Shown one piece after another: positions 22,778 to 38,753 of a DNA stretch of 64,000 nt. The translations under genes and the position numbers were made by a program. Position 1 is the first letter of the stretch. Each line of letters starts with the position of its first letter. The notes under the pieces were generated by a model. The model saw nothing but the letters and a program-made list of their open reading frames with translations, ran no database searches and was not told the DNA's origin. This DNA comes from Acanthosoma haemorrhoidale. Lineage: Eukaryota > Arthropoda > Insecta > Hemiptera > Acanthosomatidae. The stretch is taken from contig OV884015.1 in assembly GCA_930367205.1 (NCBI GenBank), positions 1,302,001 to 1,366,000 on the forward strand, in the 5' to 3' direction.

Positions 22778-25700
22778 ATATTCGACATCATTCATGTTAT
22801 ATTCATTCGTAACTTAAATCATACGATCGTATCACGTGATACAATAAGTTCAAATGATGCGGTACACAATCATATTCGACATCATTTGATGTTATATTTA
22901 CTCGTAACTTTTCTCATACGATCGTATCACGTGAAACAATGAGTGCTAATGATACATTATACAATCTAATTCAACATCATTTGATGTTATATTCACTCGT
23001 AACTTGAATCATACGATCGTATCACGTGATACAATGAGTGCCAATGATACGGCACACTATCATATTCGACATCATTTGATGTTATATTTACTCGTAACTT
23101 TAATCATACGATCGTATCACGTGAAACAACGAGTGCTAATGATACATTATACAATCATATTCAACATCATTTAATGTTATATTCACGCGAAACTTAAATC
23201 ATACGATCGTATCACGTGATTGAATGAGTGCCAATGATATGGCACACAATCAAATTCGACATCATTTGATGGTATATTCACTCGTAACTTTATTCTTACG
23301 ATCGTATCACATGATACAATAAGTGCCAATGATACAGCACACTATCATATTTGACATCATTTGATGTTATATTCACCCGAAACTTTCATCATACGATCGT
23401 ATCACGTGATTGAATGAGTGCCAATGATATGGCACACAATCATATTCGACATCATTTGATGTTATATTCACTCGTGACTTGAATCATACGATCGTATCAC
23501 GTGATACCATGAGTGATAATGATTAGGCACGCTATCTTATTCGACATCATTTGATGTTATATTCACTCGAAACTTTAATCATACGATCATATCACGTGAT
23601 ACCATGAGTGCTAATGATTAGGCACACAATCATATTCGACATCATTTGATGTTATGTTCACGCGAAACTTTTCTCATACGATCGTATCACGTGAAACAAT
23701 GAGTGCTAATGATACATTATACAATCATATTCAACATCATTTGATGTTATATTCACTCGTAACTTGAATCATACGATCGTATCACGTGATACAATGAGTG
23801 CCAATGATACGGCACACAATCATATTCGACATCATTTGATGTTATATTCACTCGTAACTTGAATCATACGACCGTATCACGTGATTGAATGAATGCCAAT
23901 GATACGGTACACAATCATATTCGACATCATTTGATGTTATATTCACTCGTAACTTGAATCATACGACCGTATCACGTGATTGAATGAATGCCAATGATAT
24001 GGCACACAATCATATTCGACATCATTTGATGTTATATTCACTCGTAACTTGAATCACACGATCGTATCACGTGATACAATGAGTGCCAATGATATGGCAC
24101 ACAATCATATTCGACATCATTTGATGTTATATTCACTCGTGACTTGAATCATACGATCGTATCACGTGATACCATGAGTGATAATGATTAGGCACGCTAT
24201 CTTATTCGACATCATTTGATGTTATATTCACTCGAAACTTTAATCATACGATCATATCCAAGATACCATGAGTGCTAATGATTAGGCACACAATCATATT
24301 CGACATCATTTGATGTTATGTTCACGCGAAACTTTTCTCATACGATCGTATCACGTGAAACAATGAGTGCTAATGATACATTATACAATCATATTCAACA
24401 TCATTTGATGTTATATTCACTCGTAACTTGAATCATACGATCGTATCACGTGATACAATGAGTGCCAATGATACGGCACACTATCATATTCGACATCATT
24501 TGATGTTATATTTACTCGTAACTTTAATCATACGATCGTATCACGTGAAACAACGAGTGCTAATGATACATTATACAATCATATTTAACATCATTTAATG
24601 TTATATTCACGCGAAACTTTAATCATACGATCGTATCACGTGATTGAATGAGTGCCAATGATACAGCACACAATCATATTCGACATCATTTGATGTTATA
24701 TTCACTCGTAACTTGAATCATACGACCGTATCACGTGATTGAATGAATGCCAATGATATGGCACACAATCATATTCGACATCATTTGATGTTATATTCAC
24801 TCGTAACTTGAATCACACGATCGTATCACGTGATACAATGAGTTCAAATGATACGGTACACAATCATATTCGACATCATTTGATGTTATGTTTACTCGTT
24901 ACTTTAATCTTACGATCGTATCACGTGATACAATGAGTGCTAATGATACAGCACACTATCATATTTGACATCATTTGATGTTATGTTCACGCGAAACTTT
25001 AATTATACGATCATATCACGTGATTGAATGAGTGCCAATGATATGACACACAATCATATTCGACATCATTTGATGTTATATTCACTCGTAACTTGAATCA
25101 TACGATTGTATCACGTGATACAATGAGTGCTAATGATACAGCACACAATCTTATTCGACATTATTTGATGTTATATTCACTCGTAACTTGAATCATACGA
25201 TCGTATCACGTGATACAATAAGTTTAAATGATACAGTAAACAATCATATTCGACATCATTTGATGTTATATCCATCCCAAACTTTAATCATACGATCGTA
25301 TCACGTGAAACAATGAGTGCTAATGATACATTATACAATCCTATTCAAAATCATTTGATGTTATCTTCACTCGTAACTTTCATCATACGATCGTATCACG
25401 TGATACAATGAGTGCCAATGATACGGCACACAATCATATTCGACATCATTTGATGTTATATTCACTCGTAACTTGAATCATACGACCGTATCACGTGATT
25501 GAATGAATGCCAATGATACGGTACACAATCATATTCGACATCATTTGATGTTATATTCACTCGTAACTTGAATCATACGACCGTATCACGTGATTGAATG
25601 AATGCCAATGATATGGCACACAATCATATTCGACATCATTTGATGTTATATTCACTCGTAACTTGAATCACACGATCGTATCACGTGATACAATGAGTGC

Positions 25701-28670
25701 CAATGATATGGCACACAATCATATTCGACATCATTTGATGTTATATTCACTCGTGACTTGAATCATACGATCGTATCACGTGATACCATGAGTGATAATG
25801 ATTAGGCACGCTATCTTATTCGACATCATTTGATGTTATATTCACTCGAAACTTTAATCATACGATCATATCACGTGATACCATGAGTGCTAATGATTAG
25901 GCACACAATCATATTCGACATCATTTGATGTTATGTTCACGCGAAACTTTTCTCATACGATCGTATCACGTGAAACAATGAGTGCTAATGATACATTATA
26001 CAATCATATTCAACATCATTTGATGTTATATTCACTCGTAACTTGAATCATACGATCGTATCACGTGATACAATGAGTGCCAATGATACGGCACACTATC
26101 ATATTCGACATCATTTGATGTTATATTTACTCGTAACTTTAATCATACGATCGTATCACGTGAAACAACGAGTGCTAATGATACATTATACAATCATATT
26201 TAACATCATTTAATGTTATATTCACGCGAAACTTTAATCATACGATCGTATCACGTGATTGAATGAGTGCCAATGATACAGCACACAATCATATTCGACA
26301 TCATTTGATGTTATATTCACTCGTAACTTGAATCATACGACCGTATCACGTGATTGAATGAATGCCAATGATATGGCACACAATCATATTCGACATCATT
26401 TGATGTTATATTCACTCGTAACTTGAATCACACGATCGTATCACGTGATACAATGAGTTCAAATGATACGGTACACAATCATATTCGACATCATTTGATG
26501 TTATGTTTACTCGTTACTTTAATCTTACGATCGTATCACGTGATACAATGAGTGCTAATGATACAGCACACTATCATATTTGACATCATTTGATGTTATG
26601 TTCACGCGAAACTTTAATTATACGATCATATCACGTGATTGAATGAGTGCCAATGATATGACACACAATCATATTCGACATCATTTGATGTTATATTCAC
26701 TCGTAACTTGAATCATACGATTGTATCACGTGATACAATGAGTGCTAATGATACAGCACACAATCTTATTCGACATTATTTGATGTTATATTCACTCGTA
26801 ACTTGAATCATACGACCGTATCACGTGAAACAACGAGTGCTCATGATACATTATACAATCATATTCAACATCATTTAATGTTATATTCACGCGAAACTTT
26901 AATCGTACGATCGTATCACGTGATTGAATGAGTGCCAATGATATGGCACACAATCATATTCGACATCATTTGATATTATATTCACTCGTAACTTGAATCA
27001 TACGATTGTATCACGTGATACAATGAGTGCTACTGATACAGCACACAATCATATTCGACATCATTTGATGTTATATTCACTCGTAACTTGAATCATACGA
27101 TTGTATCACGTGATACAATGAGTGCAAATGATACATTATACAATCATATTCAACATCATTAGATGTTATATTCACTCGTAACTTTAATCATACGATCATA
27201 TCACGTGATACAATGAGTGCTACTGATACAGCACACAATCATATTCGACATCATTTGATGTTATATTCACTCGTAACTTGAATCATACGATTGTATCACG
27301 TGATACAATGAGTGCTAATGATACAGCACACAATCATATTCGACATCATTTGATGTTATATTCACTCGTAACTTGAATCATACGACCGTATCACGTGATT
27401 GAATGAATGCCAATGATATGGCACACAATCATATTCGACATCATTTGATGTTATATTCACTCGTAACTTGAATCATACGATTGTATCAGGTGATACAATG
27501 AGTGCTAATGATACAGCACACAATCATATTCGACATCATTTGATGTTATATTCACTCGTAACTTGAATCATACGACCGTATCACGTGATTGAATGAATGC
27601 CAATGATATGGCACACAATCATATTCGACATCATTTGATGTTATATTCACTGGTACCATGAATCATACGATCGTATTAGGTGATACCATGAGTGCTAATG
27701 ATTAGGCACACTATCATATTTGACATCATCTGATGTTATTGATACGGTATACGAGCATGTTTGACATCATTTAATGTTTTATTAACTCGTAAGTTTAATC
27801 ATACGATCGTATCACGTAAAACAATGAGTGCCAATGATACATTATACAATCATATTCAACATCATTTGATGTTATATTCACTCGTAACTTGAATCACACG
27901 ATCGTATCACGTGATACAATGAGTTCAAATGATACGGTACACAATCATATTCGACATCATTTGATGTTATGTTTACTCGTTACTTTAATCTTACGATCGT
28001 ATCACGTGATACAATGAGTGCTAATGATACAGCACACTATCATATTTGACATCATTTGATGTTATATTCACTCGTACCTTGAATCATACGATCGTATCAC
28101 GTGATACTATGAGTGCTAATGATTAGGCACACTATCTTATTTGACATCATTAGATGTTATATTCACTCGTAACTTTAATCATACGATCATATCACGTGAT
28201 ACAATGAGTGCTACTGATACAGCACACAATCATATTCGACATCATTTGATGTTATATTCACTCGTAACTTGAATCATACGATTGTATCACGTGATACAAT
28301 GAGTGCTAATGATACAGCACACAATCTTATTCGACATTATTTGATGTTATATTCACTCGTAACTTGAATCATACGATCGTATCACGTGATACAATAAGTT
28401 TAAATGATACGGTAAACAATCATATTCGACATCATTTGATGTTATATCCATCCCAAACTTTAATCATACGATCGTATCACGTGAAACAATGAGTGCTAAT
28501 GATACATTATACAATCCTATTCAAAATCATTTGATGTTATCTTCACTCGTAACTTTCATCATACGATCGTATCACGTGATACAATAAGTGCAAATGATAC
28601 GGCACACTATCATATTTGACATCATTTGATGTCATATTCACTCGTAAATTTATTCATACGATCGTATGAT
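22778..28670 (+). repeat. Satellite A block 5, right part
   Basis: The right arm is 5,893 bp and continues the interrupted monomer. Together with the left arm the block is 7,861 bp, or 82 x 95 + 41 + 34 minus 4. The four missing bases are three CATTCATG monomers and one deletion near 24258 (CATATCCAAGATACC), which also destroys a CACGTG site. The block contains a 1,614-bp duplication. Near 25265..25400 the cassette that normally precedes a B block runs straight on into A monomers. The short monomer at 27731 is of the right-hand type. Confidence 0.95.
23790..26815 (+). repeat. 1,614-bp segmental duplication within satellite A
   Basis: About 23790..25200 matches about 25404..26815. The offset is 1,615 bp before the single-base deletion near 24258 and 1,614 after it. 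The copies share the rare cassette ATTAGGCACGCTATC and the order of monomer variants. They part near 25200 and 26815, leaving about 200 bp of unmatched satellite between them. A related 665-bp shift brings the same cassette to 23476 and 24141. Confidence 0.82.
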
Positions 28671-29088
28671 CTTTAACGTTAGCTCTTGCCCTATTATGTT
28701 CTCCTGATACCAAAACAAAGAAAACATCTTTAAAAAGTCGAATTTTAACAAAAATGCGTATTTCATAGCTTGTACGTTAGCACCTGCCCTATTATGTTCT
28801 CCTGATACGAAAACGAGAAAAATATCGTCAAAAAGTTGAATTTTTCAAAAATGCGTATTTCATAGCTAGTATGTTAGCTCCTGCCCCATTATGTACCCCT
28901 GATATGAAAACCAGGAAAATATCGTCAAAAAGTTAAATTTTTTTAAAAAAGAGTTTTTTATAGCTGGTACGTTAGCTTCTGAACAATTATGATTTACTCA
29001 TACCAAAACAAGAAAAATATCGTCAAAAAGTCGAATTTTAAAAAAATGCGTATTTTATAGCTGGTACAATAATTCCTGCCCTATTATG
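28671..29088 (+). repeat. Satellite B block 5 (shortest complete B block)
   Basis: The block is 418 bp, about 4.3 monomers. It keeps the first monomers and the last ones of the standard B block (TTCTGAACAATTATGATTTAC and CAATAATTCC), so the loss is internal. It carries the right-hand variant GATTTACTCATACC in place of GATTTCCTCATAC found left of the retrotransposon. Confidence 0.94.
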
Positions 29089-32000
29089 TTAACTCGTAGC
29101 TTTGATCATACGATCGTATCACGTAATAAAATGAGTGCTAATGATACATTATACAATCATATTCAACATCATTTGATGTTATCTTCACTCGTAACTTTCA
29201 TCATACGATCGTATCACGTGATACAATGAGTGCCAATGATACGGTACACTATCATATTCGACATCATTTGATGTTATATTCACTCGTGGCTTCAATCATA
29301 CGATCGTATCACGTGATATAATGAGTGGCAATGATGCGGTACACTATCATATTCCACATGATTTGATGTTATGTTTACTCGTAACTTTATTCATACGATC
29401 GTATCACGTGATTGAATGAGTGCCAATGATATGGTACACAATCAAATTCGACATTATTTGGTGTTATATTCACTCGTAACTTGAATCACAGGATCGTATC
29501 ACGTGATACAATGAGTTCAAATGATACGGTACACAACCATATTCGACATCATTTGATGTTATGTTCACTCGTAACTTGAATCATACGATTGTATCACGTG
29601 ATACCATGAGTGCTAATGATTAGGCACACAATCATATTCGACATATTTTGATGTTATGTTCACGCGAAACTTTAATTATACGATCATATCACGTGATTGA
29701 ATGAGTGCCAATGATATGACACACAATCATATTCGACATCATTTGATGTTATATTCACTCGTAGCTTGAATCATACAATTGTATCACGTGATACAATGAG
29801 TGCTAATGATACAGCACACAATCATATTCGACATCATTTGATGTTATATTCACTCGAAACTTGAATCATACGACCGTATCACGTGAAACAACAAGTGCTC
29901 ATGATACATTATACAATCATATTCAACATCATTTAATGTTATATTCACGCGAAACTTTAATCGTACGATCGTATCACGTGATTGAATGAGTGCCAATGAT
30001 ATGGCACACAATCATATTCGACATCATTTGATGTTATATTCACTCGTAACTTGAATCATACGATTGTATCACGTGATACAATGAGTGCTACTGATACAGC
30101 ACACAATCATATTCGACATCATTTGATGTTATATTCACTCGTAACTTGAATCATACGATTGTATCACGTGATACAATGAGTGCTAATGATACAGCACACA
30201 ATCATATTCGACATCATTTGATGTTATATTCACTCGTAACTTGAATCATACGACCGTATCACGTGATTGAATGAATGCCAATGATATGGCACACAATCAT
30301 ATTCGACATCATTTGATGTTATATTCACTGGTACTATGAATCGTACGATCGTATCACGTGATACCATGAGTGCTAATGATTAGGCACACTATCATATTTG
30401 ACATCATCTGATGTTATTGATACGGTATACGAGCATGTTTGACATCATTTAATGTTATATTAACTCGTAAGTTTAATCATACGATCGTATCACGTAAAAC
30501 AATGAGTGCAAATGATACATTATACAATCATATTCAACATCATTAGATGTTATATTCACTCGTAACTTTAATCATACGATCATATCACGTGATACAATGA
30601 GTGCTACTGATACAGCACACAATCATATTCGACATCATTTGATGTTATATTCACTCGTAACTTGAATCATACGATGGTATCACGTAATAAAATGAGTGCT
30701 AATGATACATTATACAATCATATTCAACATCATTTGATGTTATCTTCACTCGTAACTTTCATCATACGATCGTATCACGTGATACAATGAGTGCCAATGA
30801 TACGGTACACTATCATATTCGACATCATTTGATGTTATATTCACTCGTGGCTTCAATCATACGATCGTATCACGTGATATAATGAGTGGCAATGATGCGG
30901 TACACTATCATATTCCACATGATTTGATGTTATGTTTACTCGTAACTTTATTCATACGATCGTATCACGTGATTGAATGAGTGCCAATGATATGGTACAC
31001 AATCAAATTCGACATTATTTGGTGTTATATTCACTCGTAACTTGAATCACACGATCGTATCACGTGATACAATGAGTTCAAATGATACGGTACACAACCA
31101 TATTCGACATCATTTGATGTTATGTTCACTCGTAACTTGAATCATACGATTGTATCACGTGATACCATGAGTGCTAATGATTAGGCACACAATCATATTC
31201 GACATATTTTGATGTTATGTTCACGCGAAACTTTAATTATACGATCATATCACGTGATTGAATGAGTGCCAATGATATGACACACAATCATATTCGACAT
31301 CATTTGATGTTATATTCACTCGTAGCTTGAATCATACAATTGTATCACGTGATACAATGAGTGCTAATGATACTGCACACAATCATATTCGACATCATTT
31401 GATGTTATATTCACTCGTAACTTGAATCATACGACCGTATCACGTGAAACAACAAGTGCTCATGATACATTATACAATCATATTCAACATCATTTAATGT
31501 TATATTCACGCGAAACTTTAATCGTACGATCGTATCACGTGATTGAATGAGTGCCAATGATATGGCACACAATCATATTCGACATCATTTGATGTTATAT
31601 TCACTCGTAACTTGAATCATACGATTGTATCACGTGATACAATGAGTGCTACTGATACAGCACACAATCATATTCGACATCATTTGATGTTATATTCACT
31701 CGTAACTTGAATCATACGATTGTATCACGTGATACAATGAGTGCTAATGATACAGCACACAATCATATTCGACATCATTTGATGTTATATTCACTCGTAA
31801 CTTGAATCATACGACCGTATCACGTGATTGAATGAATGCCAATGATATGGCACACAATCATATTCGACATCATTTGATGTTATATTCACTGGTACTATGA
31901 ATCGTACGATCGTATCACGTGATACCATGAGTGCTAATGATTAGGCACACTATCATATTTGACATCATCTGATGTTATTGATACGGTATACGAGCATGTT

Positions 32001-34891
32001 TGACATCATTTAATGTTATATTAACTCGTAAGTTTAATCATACGATCGTATCACGTAAAACAATGAGTGCAAATGATGCATTATACAATCATATTCAACA
32101 TCATTAGATGTTATATTCACTCGTAACTTTCATCATACGATCGTATCACGTGATACAATGAGTGCCAATGATACGGTACACTATCATATTCGACATCATT
32201 TGATGTTATATTCACTTGTGGCTTCAATCATACGATCGTATCACGTGATATAATGAGTGGCAATGATGCGGTACACTATCATATTCCACATGATTTGATG
32301 TTATGTTTACTCGTAACTTTATTCATACGATCGTATCACGTGATTGAATGAGTGCCAATGATATGGTACACAATCAAATTCGACATTATTTGGTGTTATA
32401 TTCACTCGTAACTTGAATCACACGACCGTATCACGTGATACAATGAGTTCAAATGATACGGTACACAACCATATTCGACATCATTTGATGTTATGTTCAC
32501 TCGTAACTTGAATCATACGATTGTATCACGTGATACCATGAGTGCTAATGATTAGGCACACAATCATATTCGACATATTTTGATGTTATGTTCACGCGAA
32601 ACTTTAATTATACGATCATATCACGTGATTGAATGAGTGCCAATGATATGACACACAATCATATTCGACATCATTTGATGTTATATTCACTCGTAGCTTG
32701 AATCATACGACCGTATCACGTGAAACAACGAGTGCTCATGATACATTATACAATCATATTCAACATCATTTAATGTTATATTCACGCGAAACTTTAATCG
32801 TACGATCGTATCACGTGATTGAATGAGTGCCAATGATATGGCACACAATCATATTCGACATCATTTGATATTATATTCACTCGTAACTTGAATCATACGA
32901 TTGTATCACGTGATACAATGAGTGCTACTGATACAGCACACAATCATATTCGACATCATTTGATGTTATATTCACTCGTAACTTGAATCATACGATTGTA
33001 TCACGTGATACAATGAGTGCTAATGATACAGCACACAATCATATTCGACATCATTTGATGTTATATTCACTCGTAACTTGAATCATACGACCGTATCACG
33101 TGATTGAATGAATGCCAATGATATGGCACACAATCATATTCGACATCATTTGATGTTATATTCACTGGTACTATGAATCGTACGATCGTATCACGTGATA
33201 CCATGAGTGCTAATGATTAGGCACACTATCATATTTGACATCATCTGATGTTATTGATACGGTATACGAGCATGTTTGACATCATTTAATGTTATATTAA
33301 CTCGTAAGTTTAATCATACGATCGTATCACGTAAAACAATGAGTGCAAATGATACATTATACAATCATATTCAACATCATTAGATGTTATATTCACTCGT
33401 AACTTTAATCATACGATCATATCACGTGATACAATGAGTGCTACTGATACAGCACACAATCATATTCGACATCATTTGATGTTATATTCACTCGTAACTT
33501 GAATCATACGATTTTATCACGTGATACAATGAGTGCTAATGATACAGCACACAATCATATTCGACATCATTTGATGTTATATTCACTCGTAACTTGAATC
33601 ATACGACCATATCACGTGATTGAATGAATGCCAATGATATGGCACACAATCATATTCGACATCATTTGATGTTATATTCACTCGTAACTTGAATCATACG
33701 ATTGTATCAGGTGATACAATGAGTGCTAATGATACAGCACACAATCATATTCGACATCATTTGATGTTATATTCACTCGTAACTTGAATCATACGACCGT
33801 ATCACGTGATTGAATGAATGCCAATGATATGGCACACAATCATATTCGACATCATTTGATGTTATATTCACTGGTACCATGAATCATACGATCGTATTAG
33901 GTGATACCATGAGTGCTAATGATTAGGCACACTATCATATTTGACATCATCTGATGTTATTGATACGGTATACGAGCATGTTTGACATCATTTAATGTTT
34001 TATTAACTCGTAAGTTTAATCATACGATCGTATCACGTAAAACAATGAGTGCCAATGATACATTATACAATCATATTCAACATCATTTGATGTTATATTC
34101 ACTCGTAACTTGAATCACACGATCGTATCACGTGATACAATGAGTTCAAATGATACGGTACACAATCATATTCGACATCATTTGATGTTATGTTTACTCG
34201 TTACTTTAATCTTACGATCGTATCACGTGATACAATGAGTGCTAATGATACAGCACACTATCATATTTGACATCATTTGATGTTATATTCACTCGTACCT
34301 TGAATCATACGATCGTATCACGTGATACTATGAGTGCTAATGATTAGGCACACTATCTTATTTGACATCATTAGATGTTATATTCACTCGTAACTTTAAT
34401 CATACGATCATATCACGTGATACAATGAGTGCTACTGATACAGCACACAATCATATTCGACATCATTTGATGTTATATTCACTCGTAACTTGAATCATAC
34501 GATTGTATCACGTGATACAATGAGTGCTAATGATACAGCACACAATCTTATTCGACATTATTTGATGTTATATTCACTCGTAACTTGAATCATACGATCG
34601 TATCACGTGATACAATAAGTTTAAATGATACGGTAAACAATCATATTCGACATCATTTGATGTTATATCCATCCCAAACTTTAATCATACGATCGTATCA
34701 CGTGAAACAATGAGTGCTAATGATACATTATACAATCCTATTCAAAATCATTTGATGTTATCTTCACTCGTAACTTTCATCATACGATCGTATCACGTGA
34801 TACAATAAGTGCAAATGATACGGCACACTATCATATTTGACATCATTTGATGTCATATTCACTCGTAAATTTATTCATACGATCGTATGAT
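29089..34891 (+). repeat. Satellite A block 6
   Basis: The block is 5,803 bp, exactly 59 x 95 + 4 x 41 + 34. The marker monomer TGGCTTCAATCATACG occurs at 29287, 30848 and 32219, spaced 1,561 bp (16 x 95 + 41) and 1,371 bp (two monomers fewer). Each normally follows a B block, so this block appears to be three repeat units fused after two B blocks were lost. A post-B type monomer (CGTAATAAAATGAG) sits internally near 30680 without a B block before it. Confidence 0.94.
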
Positions 34892-35502
34892 CTTTAACGT
34901 TAGCTCTTGCCCTATTATGTTCTCCTGATACCAAAACAAAGAAAACATCTTTAAAAAGTCGAATTTTAACAAAAATGCGTATTTCATAGCTTGTACGTTA
35001 GCACCTGCCCTATTATGTTCTCCTGATACGAAAACGAGAAAAATATCGTCAAAAAGTTGAATTTTTCAAAAATGCGTATTTCATAGCTAGTATGTTAGCT
35101 CCTGCCCCATTATGTACCCCTGATATGAAAACCAGGAAAAGATCGTCAAAAAGTTGAATTTTTAAAAAATGGGTATTTCATAGCTGGTACGTTAGCTCCT
35201 GTCCCATTATGTTCTCCTGATACCAAAACAAAGAAAATATCGTCTAAAATTCAAATTTTTACAAAAATGCGTTTTTTATAGCTGGTACGTTAGCTCCTAC
35301 CCTATTATGTTCTCCTGATACGAAAACCAGGAAAATATCGTCAAAAAGTCGATTTTTTAAAAAATGCGTATTTCATAGCTAGTACGTCAGCTCCTGCCCC
35401 ATTATGTTCTCCTGATACCTAAACAAGAAAATATCGTCAAAAAGTCGAATTTTAAAAAAATGCGTATTTTATAGCTGGTACAATAATTCCTGCCCTATTA
35501 TG
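34892..35502 (+). repeat. Satellite B block 6
   Basis: The block is 611 bp, about 6.3 monomers. It has the same length and monomer order as blocks 7 and 8: CTCTTGCCC, AGCACCTGCCC, TATGTACCCCTG, CTCCTGTCCC, CTCCTACCC, GTCAGCTCCTG, CAATAATTCC. It belongs to the best-preserved run of composite repeat units in the window. Confidence 0.95.
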
Positions 35503-38500
35503 TTAACTCGTAGCTTTGATCATACGATCGTATCACGTAATAAAATGAGTGCTAATGATACATTATACAATCATATTCAACATCATTTGATGTTATCTTC
35601 ACTCGTAACTTTCATCATACGATCGTATCACGTGATACAATGAGTGCCAATGATACGGTACACTATCATATTCGACATCATTTGATGTTATATTCACTCG
35701 TGGCTTCAATCATACGATCGTATCACGTGATATAATGAGTGGCAATGATGCGGTACACTATCATATTCCACATGATTTGATGTTATGTTTACTCGTAACT
35801 TTATTCATACGATCGTATCACGTGATTGAATGAGTGCCAATGATATGGTACACAATCAAATTCGACATTATTTGGTGTTATATTCACTCGTAACTTGAAT
35901 CACACGATCGTATCACGTGATACAATGAGTTCAAATGATACGGTACACAACCATATTCGACATCATTTGATGTTATGTTCACTCGTAACTTGAATCATAC
36001 GATTGTATCACGTGATACCATGAGTGCTAATGATTAGGCACACAATCATATTCGACATATTTTGATGTTATGTTCACGCGAAACTTTAATTATACGATCA
36101 TATCACGTGATTGAATGAGTGCCAATGATATGACACACAATCATATTCGACATCATTTGATGTTATATTCACTCGTAGCTTGAATCATACAATTGTATCA
36201 CGTGATACAATGAGTGCTAATGATACAGCACACAATCATATTCGACATCATTTGATGTTATATTCACTCGTAACTTGAATCATACGACCGTATCACGTGA
36301 AACAACAAGTGCTCATGATACATTATACAATCATATTCAACATCATTTAATGTTATATTCACGCGAAACTTTAATCGTACGATCGTATCACGTGATTGAA
36401 TGAGTGCCAATGATATGGCACACAATCATATTCGACATCATTTGATGTTATATTCACTCGTAACTTGAATCATACGATTGTATCACGTGATACAATGAGT
36501 GCTACTGATACAGCACACAATCATATTCGACATCATTTGATGTTATATTCACTCGTAACTTGAATCATACGATTGTATCACGTGATACAATGAGTGCTAA
36601 TGATACAGCACACAATCATATTCGACATCATTTGATGTTATATTCACTCGTAACTTGAATCATACGACCGTATCACGTGATTGAATGAATGCCAATGATA
36701 TGGCACACAATCATATTCGACATCATTTGATGTTATATTCACTGGTACTATGAATCGTACGATCGTATCACGTGATACCATGAGTGCTAATGATTAGGCA
36801 CACTATCATATTTGACATCATCTGATGTTATTGATACGGTATACGAGCATGTTTGACATCATTTAATGTTATATTAACTCGTAAGTTTAATCATACGATC
36901 GTATCACGTAAAACAATGAGTGCAAATGATACATTATACAATCATATTCAACACCATTAGATGTTATATTCACTCGTAACTTTAATCATACGATCATATC
37001 ACGTGATACAATGAGTGCTACTGATACAGCACACAATCATATTCGACATCATTTGATGTTATATTCACTCGTAACTTGAATCATACGATTGTATCACGTG
37101 ATACAATGAGTGCTAATGATACAGCACACAATCATATTCGACATCATATGATGTTATATTCACTCGTAACTTGAATCATACGACCGTATCACGTAAAACA
37201 ATGAGTGCAAATGATACATTATACAATCATATTCAACATCATTAGATGTTATATTCACTCGTAACTTTAATCATACGATCATATCACGTGATACAATGAG
37301 TGCTACTGATACAGCACACAATCATATTCGACATCATTTGATGTTATATTCACTCGTAACTTGAATCATACGATTTTATCACGTGATACAATGAGTGCTA
37401 ATGATACAGCACACAATCATATTCGACATCATTTGATGTTATATTCACTCGTAACTTGAATCATACGACCATATCACGTGATTGAATGAATGCCAATGAT
37501 ATGGCACACAATCATATTCGACATCATTTGATGTTATATTCACTCGTAACTTGAATCATACGATTGTATCAGGTGATACAATGAGTGCTAATGATACAGC
37601 ACACAATCATATTCGACATCATTTGATGTTATATTCACTCGTAACTTGAATCATACGACCGTATCACGTGATTGAATGAATGCCAATGATATGGCACACA
37701 ATCATATTCGACATCATTTGATGTTATATTCACTGGTACCATGAATCATACGATCGTATTAGGTGATACCATGAGTGCTAATGATTAGGCACACTATCAT
37801 ATTTGACATCATCTGATGTTATTGATACGGTATACGAGCATGTTTGACATCATTTAATGTTTTATTAACTCGTAAGTTTAATCATACGATCGTATCACGT
37901 AAAACAATGAGTGCCAATGATACATTATACAATCATATTCAACATCATTTGATGTTATATTCACTCGTAACTTGAATCACACGATCGTATCACGTGATAC
38001 AATGAGTTCAAATGATACGGTACACAATCATATTCGACATCATTTGATGTTATGTTTACTCGTTACTTTAATCTTACGATCGTATCACGTGATACAATGA
38101 GTGCTAATGATACAGCACACTATCATATTTGACATCATTTGATGTTATATTCACTCGTACCTTGAATCATACGATCGTATCACGTGATACTATGAGTGCT
38201 AATGATTAGGCACACTATCTTATTTGACATCATTAGATGTTATATTCACTCGTAACTTTAATCATACGATCATATCACGTGATACAATGAGTGCTACTGA
38301 TACAGCACACAATCATATTCGACATCATTTGATGTTATATTCACTCGTAACTTGAATCATACGATTGTATCACGTGATACAATGAGTGCTAATGATACAG
38401 CACACAATCTTATTCGACATTATTTGATGTTATATTCACTCGTAACTTGAATCATACGATCGTATCACGTGATACAATAAGTTTAAATGATACGGTAAAC

Positions 38501-38753
38501 AATCATATTCGACATCATTTGATGTTATATCCATCCCAAACTTTAATCATACGATCGTATCACGTGAAACAATGAGTGCTAATGATACATTATACAATCC
38601 TATTCAAAATCATTTGATGTTATCTTCACTCGTAACTTTCATCATACGATCGTATCACGAGATACAATAAGTGCAAATGATACGGCACACTATCATATTT
38701 GACATCATTTGATGTCATATTCACTCGTAAATTTATTCATACGATCGTATGAT
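35503..38753 (+). repeat. Satellite A block 7
   Basis: The block is 3,251 bp, exactly 33 x 95 + 2 x 41 + 34, with short monomers at 36823 and 37814. Near 38656 the usual CACGTG core reads CACGAG, a variant shared with block 8 at 43034, which lies at the same distance from its own B block. Confidence 0.95.
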
